The translations under genes and the position numbers were made by a program. The notes under the pieces are model-generated. The model saw only the letters and a program-made list of their open reading frames with translations, ran no database searches and was not told the DNA's origin. A DNA stretch of 64,000 nucleotides from Pollenia angustigena. Taxonomy: Eukaryota; Arthropoda; Insecta; Diptera; Polleniidae. Numbering within the stretch: position 1 is the first letter of the stretch; each line of letters opens with the position of its first letter. This document shows, one piece after another, positions 56,033-64,000 of this stretch. The stretch spans positions 208,323,253-208,387,252 of the forward strand of contig OV884060.1 in NCBI GenBank assembly GCA_930367215.1, given 5' to 3'.

Positions 56033-57783
56033 AAAATTGTCTTCAAATCTAAAGGTCTGTTACTCCGTGAATTTGTATCCGATAAATACACTTAAAAAAA
56101 AGGTCTAAACGAGAAAAAACATCTTTATTTAATAGTTTAAATCTTGTACAATTCAGATGAACAGTTCTAGAGATTTTTAGAACATCTAATACCTATAATA
56201 CAATTATCGCGAATATCTCGAAAACGCTTCTTGAGAGAAATAAATGAGTGCCATATTCGTGTTCAGATTTGCCTAAGAAAACATCTCATTTTTAAGGTAC
56301 GTTTTTTTGTGGCGTAGTAGGTATAATGGAAGATTTTCTAAAAAAAAATTCAAAAAAATTTACTAAAACAGTCGATTTTACTAAGTTAAATTTTCGAAAA
56401 TTATTAAATTTTTTCAAAAATTTTACTAGTAAAATGTTCTCTAATAATGTAACTTCCCAAAAATCTATTTTTAAACTAATTTAGTCAAAAAATGTACTAT
56501 TTGTTTCTATGTATCTCCCGAGTACAATTCGCATTTGTATCTCAAATCTTTAAAATGTATTCAATATCTGTATGATTGTATAGTGAAAAACAATGCATTA
56601 AACGAACGATAAACAACGAACGACACGGCGATGTCAAAGCGAATTCAAATACACACACTGGCTTACCTTCACTCACTCACATACACGTAAAATTTAATGT
56701 ACTATTAGTGAATACAAGGCGTTTTTACTCCTCACAAAACCAAAAATTAAAGAAAAAAATAGAAATATAAGTATTTTATGTAAGTATGTATATATATTGT
56801 ATGTACATTTGTGAAACAACTGAAACAGTATGAAATTATAATACAAAAACAACAAGAACCAGAACATAAACCTACGAATAACAATAGTAAATTCAAGCAA
56901 CTCAAGAGCCATAAATATTAAGAGCCCAACAATCCAACAACTAAAACTGACTGCCAAACGACAACAACATTTTCCAAGACGAAAACGACGACACCAACAA
57001 CTATAGGATATACAATGTACATAAATACACACATGTTCAAACAACACACAAACATTTTAAATGAATTGGAGAGTTGAAATACATACATACAACAGCAACA
57101 ACAAACCCCATATTAAATAATGAAAAAAGGAACTTTTAAAGTATCAACCGACTGAACCGAAATGAACACAAGAACAAGCAAATCCAACCGACCAACCACC
57201 TCATCAACAATACTCCAGTTCCAATTTACTTGTGCAACACACACTCAGTGTTGCCAGAACGTTTACATAAAATAGCGGTATATAAATATAAGCCATATTT
57301 TTTGAATCTAGTTATCTAGTTATGTAAATGCAGATTGTATCTTTCGAAAAACTATAAATGAATATTGAGTTATTGCACAAATAACCCCCCCCCCCCCCCC
57401 TTCCCCCTTATGCATTCATTATTAAAACTGGCCACTTCTAGCAAAAACCCGCTGTTTTGACAACACTTATCACACATCTCAGCCCAAAACGCTTCGACAG
57501 ATACACACATGGATAAAACCACTAACAAATCCATCGATATGTATGTGCACACTCTAGAAATAGTACATACATCACTTTGCAACCAAAAGAAAACAAAAAA
57601 GGATAAAAAAAAAATAAACGGAATAGTTTTGAATTTGTGTTGTTATTAACAATTCGTCATATGATTTCAAACAAGCCCTAAGTTACAAAAAATTTAAAAT
57701 CCGATTTTTTTATCGATTATTAAATAAATTTTTTTAATTTGACCCTACTACAATTAAAAATAACGTTTTTATCAACAGAACTC
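56033..57783. other. Unassigned DNA, CAA-rich tract and C-run
   Basis: 56820-57230 is rich in CAA/ACAAC words on the plus strand, as is common in fly non-coding and UTR DNA. A 16-base C-run lies at 57385-57400. CAGTGTTGCCAGA at 57247 resembles a hAT-type end but has no partner. The minus-strand frame at 56694-57047 (117 codons) shows no domain; I do not call it a gene. Confidence 0.45.
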
Positions 57784-57786
57784 TAA

Positions 57787-58005
57787 GGCCCGTTTTCACA
57801 ATTTACCGATAGCTTAAAGTAGACTTTAAATGGCCTTATAAAAAGTGTTCAATTATTTAAACTTTACTTTAACCTAAACTGAACGATAAAGTAGATTAAA
57901 GTTAATCCTACCTGGTAGGTTAAAGTAAAGTTGTAATAATGGATCACTTTTTATACGGCCGATAAAATCCTACCTTTAGCTATCGGTAAGTTGTGAAAAC
58001 GGGCC
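57787..58005. mobile_element. PIF/Harbinger-type MITE with TAA duplication
   Basis: A 219 bp unit. GGCCCGTTTTCACAATTTAC followed by CGATAGCT is mirrored by AGCTATCGGTAAGTTGTGAA followed by AACGGGCC. TAA lies on both sides (57784-57786 and 58006-58008). Similar GGCCC start and TWA target to the MITE at 5133. Confidence 0.88.
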
Positions 58006-58109
58006 TAAGAGTAAGTGCAAGAGCCTTTGATAAATAACAAATAACAAACGAAATATGAAAGTTTTGTACTTTTATTTTTGTTTATTAAAAGTAAGTTTGA
58101 CTTTCACTA

Positions 58110-58404
58110 CCCGTCTCCACCATCCACCAACTTGGTAAGAACAGCATGTTCCTGTTCATGTTTCGTTCATGTGCTGCCATCGTTGTCTAAACATTCGTCT
58201 TAGCATCCATGTGCGCCATGATGTTGGCCATACAATGTATTTTCTGTATACAACCAAACGCACAACAACAAAAATTGTGGTCAATCAGAACATGAATATC
58301 AACACGTATTCGCCACATACAAGAACATGAACAAATGAATACCGTTGCTCTGCCGGCGTTATGATCATGTCATGTTCTAATCGAAAGGGCATGGAGACGT
58401 GGGG
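58110..58404. mobile_element. Possible short TIR element
   Basis: CCCGTCTCCACCATCC at the left is weakly mirrored by GGGCATGGAGACGTGGGG at the right, with AGAACA...CATG sequence inverted further in. The match is imperfect and no duplication was seen. Confidence 0.3.
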
Positions 58405-58405
58405 T

Positions 58406-58958
58406 CAGGGACCGAAAATAACAGTTATATTGGAATTTTAAAACAAAAAAAGCTTATAGAAGTAAATGTCGAAAAACTGATTCAAGTATACCATATTGAT
58501 TCTTATGCACTTGTCAATGATAAAATATATTGATTTTTAAAATTTTGATTTTTATATTTTCGATCAAACTTAACAGTTATTTTTTGATTTTTATGTTTTG
58601 AACAAAAATTACTGTTATTTTTGGATTTTTATTTTTTTAAACAAAAATAACAGTTATGTATTGACTTTTATTTTTTTCGAGAATTGTACGTGATTTAATA
58701 ATTTAGTTGCTTTTAATAATTATTTTAACGCGCATAAGAAATTTCAATGATAATTACACATTAAAATAAAAATTTAAAGTCAACTAAATTATTATTACAC
58801 GTCCATTTCTTTAGAGAATAACATTTATTTTTGCTCGAAAAAATAAAAATCAATATATAACTGTTATTTTTGTTCAAAAAAATTAAAATCAAAAAATAAC
58901 TGTTATTTTTGTTTTCATCTGACTTTTATGAAAAAAGGAATAACTGTTACGGTCCCTG
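58406..58958. mobile_element. CAGGGACC element, compact copy
   Basis: A 553 bp unit with ends CAGGGACCGAAAATAACAGT and the complement of CAGGGACCGTAACAGTTATT. AAAAATAACAGTTATTTTTG-like palindromes repeat through both halves (58565-58670 and 58855-58915). No clear target duplication. It is the reference for the two ends at 29903 and 56032. Confidence 0.7.
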
Positions 58959-59064
58959 GTTGTTTTCTTTTTTTTTTCTAAAGGGTGGTCTAACCACTAT
59001 CTCGAATTTAATTGTGAGTCCCTAACCCAAACGTCAAGTTTTTTGCCCAACTTAATTTGACATT

Positions 59065-59320
59065 TCGTCAGCTCATTATTATTGGTTTGGCGCATTTGCC
59101 AAAAAGTCGTTTTCTGAAAATATATCCGATAGAATTTGTTTGTACTTTCACCACTGCTTCCGGCATATGTTTTGAAGAAAAATTTTTGTGAACTTTTATG
59201 ATCGAACTTAGAAGTTAATTGTAAATTATTGAAAGTGAGTTTTGTGCCGCATACGCCACTTTTCTAAATTTATTTTTAAAAACTAGCTCTTTGTGCTGCA
59301 TAAGTGTATTTATTGCTGTG
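59065..59320 (+). repeat. Diverged direct repeat, copy 1
   Basis: Shares CGTCAGCTCA, TTGGTTTGG, CATTTGCCAAAAAGTCG, CACCACTGCTTCCGGCATAT and GCCGCATACGCCACTTTTCT with 63060-63330. The two are clearly homologous, separated by about 4 kb, and of unknown class. Confidence 0.75.
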
Positions 59321-59423
59321 TTTTAAGTTGTTGACATGCTTAAACTACTTTTTTTCATACGGCAATGAAACGAGGCAAGAGTTAAATTTATATTCTTCTG
59401 ATTTTGTTTTGATTTCGCTTTAA

Positions 59424-61286
59424 AGCTGAAGGTCCACACCATGCGTTCATGCGTAGATGCGTATGATACTTTTTGTGCATTTTATGCGTTTCTAAATTCA
59501 AGTTACATGCAATGCGTTTCATGCGCCAAATTTGTTTTTTTTTTTGTCAGCTGTTGTGCTAGTATGTTTAACAATTCAAAACAATTTTGCCAAAAATGGA
59601 GAGTGTAATTGATATTTTAATGGAATTTATTTAATAGAATTCATAGAGGAGTAAGCTTTTATTATAAAAATATTCGTGATTTTTCACGGCATCAATAAGT
59701 TTCAATTCATGGTATTTGTTAAAAAAAATAATAAAAACAGAACGAAGATGACACTCAGAACATAAAAGTAATCGATAATGAGAATGGCAAATTTTGTTCG
59801 TGGTAAAATTGTGCTAAAAATTTATTTTAATTTATTTTATGTTTTAAAGTTTATAAAATCTTTATTACGAAAGCTTTTTCTCTTATTAAAAAACTTTTTT
59901 AAAGCAAAAAAATAGTAATAAGTAGGGATGAGATTTTCATGCACTAAAAAATCGAAAATATGCGCATAAAATATGCACTAAAAAGTCCAAAATATGCATT
60001 AAAAAAATAAAAAATATGCACTTAAAACTTAAACATTTTCAATAAAAATTTTAATTTTAATTTAAATTTAATTTTAAAAGGTACAATATTTTTTAAAACT
60101 TAATTTCAATTACTAATTTAAACATACACAAATAAATACTTTTTTATATTTTCAAAAGTTAACCTATTCGGACAAAAAAAACTTATGCACATGAAAAATA
60201 AACTCTCAACGTCAACCGATGTTATAGGAGCATACTTAAAGGATGCTTATTCATTTATAGAATGTACATATATTTTCTAATTCAGATTCCACATTTGATT
60301 CCAGATCTAAAATGCTTGAAATTTGTTTTTATTTTTTGAAAAAACGTTTTGGATTTTTGGTTTAATTTGCTGGGATATTCTTCCTTCCACATTGTTTATT
60401 TTACTTCCTGCAATATCAATTAATTTGAGCTGTCTATTTAGTGAACTGAATTCCTCCTATTTAGTGAACTAAATTCCTCCAATTTAGTTATTGTTTCACC
60501 AACATATCCGTAGTTGAAACATAGAAAAGCTAATTGATCTTTTACTTTTTTAGTTGCATAAGCATCGGTAGCAACAAGTTCTTTTATAACATTTTTAAAT
60601 TGCTCAAAATTTTTTGAATATTATTCTACAGCATCAAACCAGGTTCCCCATCTTGTTACTACTGGCTGCGGTGGTAACAGTGCAAAAGATACATTTCATT
60701 AAAAAAAAAATTATTTATTGATTTGAAAATTTTTATCGAAGATTTTTTTGTTTACATGGATATTTTTTGTATACATTTTTTATAATATGTAAATTAAAAA
60801 AATATATCACTCAAAAATGATAAAATATGCAAAAATATGCATTTAAAACCAAAATATGCAAAAATATGCATTTTAACCAAAATATGCAACAATATGCAAA
60901 AACAAATCGATGCCATTTTAACCCAAATTTAATGATTCGGAAAGATAATTGGTCAACATCGATCTTGGACTATCGACAAAAAACATGCATTTGCATGGAA
61001 ATCGCATCCCTAGTAATAAGTAATCCACCACACAAACATATTTATCGATAACATTGAAAATAAAATAGGATTTGTCATCCATGGCCATCAATAACAGCTG
61101 ACTTTTTTTCACCACACATGCGACGGATACAAAATTAGAAAGTAAACCTACTTTCATGCGTTTATACGTCTATGCATTCTATGCGATTTGCTGTGTAACT
61201 TGTCGAATACAATTACACAGATTTAACTTTTTTGTCAAATGCATAAAAAGGACAGACGTAAAAACGCATGGCGTGGACCTTCAGCT
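59424..61286. mobile_element. TIR element with TAA duplication, interrupted by hAT-1
   Basis: AGCTGAAGGTCCACACCATG followed by CGTT at the left and the complement of AGCTGAAGGTCCACGCCATG at the right, each flanked by TAA (59421-59423 and 61287-61289). Subterminal ATGCGTTTATGCG-type words are inverted. Native length is about 770 bp without the hAT-1 copy. A TWA duplication suggests PIF/Harbinger; TTAA with one changed base is an alternative (piggyBac-like). Confidence 0.78.
59923..61012. mobile_element. hAT-1 copy, compact reference
   Basis: Ends TAGGGATGAGATTTTCATGC and the complement of TAGGGATGCGATTTCCATGC, with a perfect 8 bp duplication GTAATAAG at 59915-59922 and 61013-61020. Internally deleted (1090 bp). 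ATATGCAC repeats lie at the left and ATATGCAA repeats at the right. It is used to order the dispersed pieces of the copy at 32184-55926. Confidence 0.92.
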
Positions 61287-61416
61287 TAACTATTCTCACG
61301 GCAACTAATCAAAACAAGATTGAAATTTATTTTGTACGTTTTTGTAAAAGGCAGTTTCTGCATTCGCCAAACAGTGACGTGTAGAGCATAACAATACTGA
61401 GTAAACTTTAAAATAG

Positions 61417-62130
61417 GTGAAATGGAGCAAATTAATGTTTAATATCTCAGAAACCATACAAAATTTCGTTAAACTGATTTTGGATTCAGAAAGAAGGATA
61501 AATACCCCATACCTAGCTCAATTTTTTTTTAAATGGTCGGTAGGTCAAACCAATTATAAGCTGAAAATCTTTGTTGCAATGTTTGACAAATTCAACCATG
61601 GAAAGGTACTCAACTAAGCAGCGAAAATGGTTTAAATTAAAATGCATTTCTATCAACGACGAGGCTTACCTTCGCCTCAGTGGATTCATTAACAAGAAGA
61701 ATTGACGCATTTGGACAAGTCAGAATCCACGGGTGATTGTTGAAAAGCCAATGCATCCACAAAGAGTGACTGTTCGAATATGAGGTCGGCCAAGCAGTTA
61801 CCGTAAATCGTGTTCGCTATTGCAAGATGATAACGAACTTCTTACGGCTAGAAGTTAAGAATAAGGACCTGGACGATATGTGGATACAAAAGGATGGTGC
61901 CACTTGCTACACAGGCAGCGAGAAATTCAATGACCGTGCTATCTCACGTCGTGGCGATGTTAATTGCCGGTTATTCGAGGCCGTTGTACATCTTTCTTTA
62001 TGGATATTTAAAAGAAAAAGGGTACGTCAATAAGCCAAGATTTATTCAAAAGCTAAAGGATTAATTAAACCTGAATTATGTCTCAGAGTTATTGAAAATA
62101 TGGACCATCGGATAGAGATATGCCACCGAA
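61417..62130 (+). pseudogene. Tc1/mariner transposase pseudogene
   Basis: Pieces in order: a possible N-terminal stretch ending MFDKFNHGKVLN (to 61612); INDEAYLRLSGFINKKN, a stop, then NPRVIVEKPMHPQRVTV (61653-61777); and MITNFLRLEVKNKDLDDMW followed by IQKDGATCYT, ISRRGDVN and a degraded LFLWG-like part (61826-62030). The DLDDMW.Q.DGATCHT stretch contains the second catalytic aspartate of mariner-type DDE/D transposases, and GDVNW-type sequence follows. Stops and frameshifts make it inactive. No terminal repeats were found around it. Confidence 0.82.
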
Positions 62131-62443
62131 GCCGCTGCGAGTGTTTGACCGATATTTTCTTGCGAAAGGTCGAATTTGTTACACCCTTTTAACATGAATA
62201 CATTTCTTTTATTCTGAGCGTTTGAGGTTTTTTTTTTTTTGTTTAAGAAGTTTGTTAGCTTTTTAACAATCATACAAATAAAATAATTATGAAATTTGAA
62301 GAAATCAAGCCGTATTCTCCTTAAATTACAATGGTCGGTAAAAAAAATCGGGAGCATAAACTTTGTTATAGTGCACACAGTGCAACAATGCAAAAAAGCA
62401 CGGATTGGACAATATAGATTCGATTATCAACCAGTAGTAAAAC
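62131..62443. other. Unassigned DNA
   Basis: No element end or RNA gene recognised. The minus-strand frame at 62076-62393 overlaps the mariner relic and has no domain. Confidence 0.45.
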
Positions 62444-62800
62444 ATGTGTGTTAAGATTAATACTTATTTAACTAGCGGAGACATCTACCACAATTTCTTA
62501 ACAGCAACTATTTACAGTTAACATTGCACTTAACAGTGCTACTGTAATACATAGAATAAAGTGTATTTAGGACGAATTTCAGGGAAATGTAATGGATATC
62601 TGAAATAATTTTGGAATTTCAGAAATTCCTATTTGAAAAATTTCGCTTTTTACGGAAATTTCTGGCGAGGATTAGTGACCATTTTGGAAAAATATGAAAT
62701 GTTACTAGCAACACACCATATGGAAATGGTGCTCCAAGGGGTCCTCTTTAGGACCATATAAGTGGTATATCTGAAATAATTTTTTAACTTTTTTAAAATT
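62444..62800 (+). mobile_element. Foldback-like element, truncated copy
   Basis: Starts ATGTGTGTTAAGATTAATAC and continues TTATTTAACTAGCGGAGACA, CAGCAACTATTTACAGTTAA and GTATTTAGGACG, matching the left arm of 37220-38101. It then runs into matching internal sequence (TTTCAGAAATTC, AAATTTCTGGCGAGGATTAG) and fades near 62800. No right terminus or duplication is visible. Confidence 0.75.
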
Positions 62801-63059
62801 CAATTTTCTTCATTTCCAATTTTAGCGCATATTTCGCCTTTCTGAGGCATATTTTGATACATGTTCAATTTTTTAGATGCTTACAAGAGCTTTGGCAGCA
62901 AATAAAAAAAAAAATATTTTTGTGAAATTCTGGCTTTTCTGTTTTAAATATTTATCTGTACCCGAAAATTGTAATACAAGCAGTTTGTCATTAAATGAAA
63001 ATGTTATTTTAAACTTTAAAATGTTTTACATAAATAAGCAAAAATTAAGGAAATATCAA

Positions 63060-63330
63060 TTCGTCAGCTCAGAATTGGTTTGGTGCATATGCCAAAAAGT
63101 CGGAGTGGAGAACAAGACAAAGAAGATTTACATGAAGATTTCTCAAAATATATTTTTACCACTGCTTCCGGTATATGTTTTAAAGAAAAATGTAAATTTT
63201 TGCGCACTTCATGAATAAAGTTAGAATTTAATAATATTTTTTTGAAAATGAAAAATATTGTTTTATGCCGCATACGCCACTTTTCTAAAAAAAAAAAATA
63301 AAAAAGTGGCTGCATACGTATACTTATTGC
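63060..63330 (+). repeat. Diverged direct repeat, copy 2
   Basis: Partner of 59065-59320; ends GCCGCATACGCCACTTTTCT followed by an A-run and CTGCATACGTATACTTATTG. The 113-codon frame at 62877-63218 overlaps it and is not supported. Confidence 0.7.
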
Positions 63331-64000
63331 GTGAGTGACTGACTCTTCATCATCGTACAGCCTAAACGCCTGAAGCTAAAGACTTGAAATTTGGACCGGA
63401 GGTGGATCTCTCCCCAAATCGACGGGATTTTTAAAAATTCGAAAGTTTAGGGGGTAAAAAAGGTTAAATTCGGAAACATTTTATCTCCAAAACTAAAAGA
63501 GATACAAAAAAACTGTAATACATGTCGTTGTTCTTATGAAAAATAAGTGGACAGGTGTGTGGTACTTTTTTGAAATTCGGCTCTTTAAGGGTGAAAACGG
63601 GTAAAACCTGAATTTTGATACGTTTTTGTCCGCCTATCTATCTTTTGATCCAATAAACCTAGAAAAAAGTTTATACCACATTCGAAACTTATCAAAAAAA
63701 AAATACGAATACAAGTTTATCAAAAAAAATACGAATACAAGTTTGGTACTTTTTCGAAATTCGAACGTTTAAGGGGTGAAAATCGTAACTATTTTTGGTA
63801 CTTTTTTACAAAACATTTTGAATTTTGCAATTTTTGATACTATAATGGGGGGAAAACATAGTACCAAAATGGGAAATACGGGAAATTTAATATCTTTCTT
63901 CAGCTTTTTGGTTCTACAACTGGTATTTTTTAATTATCATTAATATTTGACCTCAAAAAATTAAATTCAACATGCAATGTCCTGAATGAATGCTTTATAT
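63331..64000. repeat. Probable transposon-derived DNA running off the window
   Basis: Begins GTGAGTGACTGACTCTTCAT. It then has two rounds of GTACTTTTTTGAAATTCG and GGGGTGAAAA-type sentences (63560-63605 and 63745-63785), suggesting a tandemly organised repeat. No ends are seen before the window limit. Confidence 0.4.

Noticed and set aside
56694..57047. 117-codon minus-strand open frame as a gene
   Set aside because: Low-complexity hydrophobic and cysteine-rich translation of a CAA-rich tract, no domain, no splice or promoter support.
57247..57259. hAT-type terminus CAGTGTTGCCAGA
   Set aside because: No complementary right end or duplication found within several kb.
62877..63218. 113-codon open frame as a gene
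   Set aside because: Spans the end of one repeat and the start of another (63060) and shows no recognisable domain.
63331..64000. LTR of a retrotransposon
   Set aside because: No TG...CA ends, primer-binding site or polypurine tract could be seen before the window ends.

Overview
This window is strongly AT-rich eukaryotic DNA in which I recognise no intact host gene. It is almost entirely layered transposable elements plus one 15.4 kb palindromic satellite block. A higher dipteran (fly) genome is the best guess. The reasons are Jockey-clade LINE fragments with three zinc knuckles, hAT, pogo and mariner relics, repeats of the ATACCCTTCACC...GTCCGTCTGTCC type, and many Helitrons and short TIR elements. 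I cannot assign a species. Most open frames are short and random. The protein-coding pieces I recognise are all transposon relics: a Jockey-type ORF1, a Jockey reverse-transcriptase tail, two hAT transposase fragments, a pogo helix-turn-helix, a mariner transposase and a repeat-borne insect protein.

Layout. 1-3645: a hAT-type element (1083-2288, 8 bp TSD) in plain AT-rich DNA. 3646-7486: a candidate minus-strand Helitron holding a decayed coding relic interrupted by a Harbinger-type MITE and a LINE. 7500-13200: ATACCC-type repeat, short TIR elements, a hAT C-terminal fragment and two MITEs. 14200-17000: a pogo element and tandem/inverted modules. 17000-20400: hAT-like and Helitron remnants. 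20405-25470: a SINE split by a Helitron that holds four further elements inside one another, six layers in all. 25600-29900: more MITEs, one of which occurs again 16 kb away in inverted orientation, and a single degraded relative of the satellite monomer.

29903-56032 is the main structure, best read as one transposon blown up by nesting. The order is CAGGGACC-end element > hAT-1 copy (32184-55926) > three inserts: a hAT-2 element (32366-37118, itself carrying a CCCAGCGGG element, a LINE tail, a second hAT-1 copy, a SINE and a MITE), a 882 bp foldback-like element (37220-38101), and a CATGTTCTGTAAC element (38246-54940). The last carries a giant foldback-like element at 39074-54446. That giant has near-identical terminal inverted repeats of about 228 bp, a perfect 9 bp target duplication CGACGGTTC, and two arms made of a 180 bp satellite (about 49 and about 33 copies) in opposite orientation around a 46 bp loop. 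Its terminus matches the 882 bp element, so both appear to be mobilised by the same transposase type.

56033-64000: a Harbinger-type MITE, a compact CAGGGACC element, a hAT-1 copy nested in a TAA-flanked TIR element, a mariner pseudogene, a truncated foldback-like copy and a diverged 230-270 bp direct repeat.

The window is useful as a transposition record. Target-site duplications, paralogous empty sites and interrupted reading frames give relative insertion times. It also shows a satellite array packaged between transposon ends.
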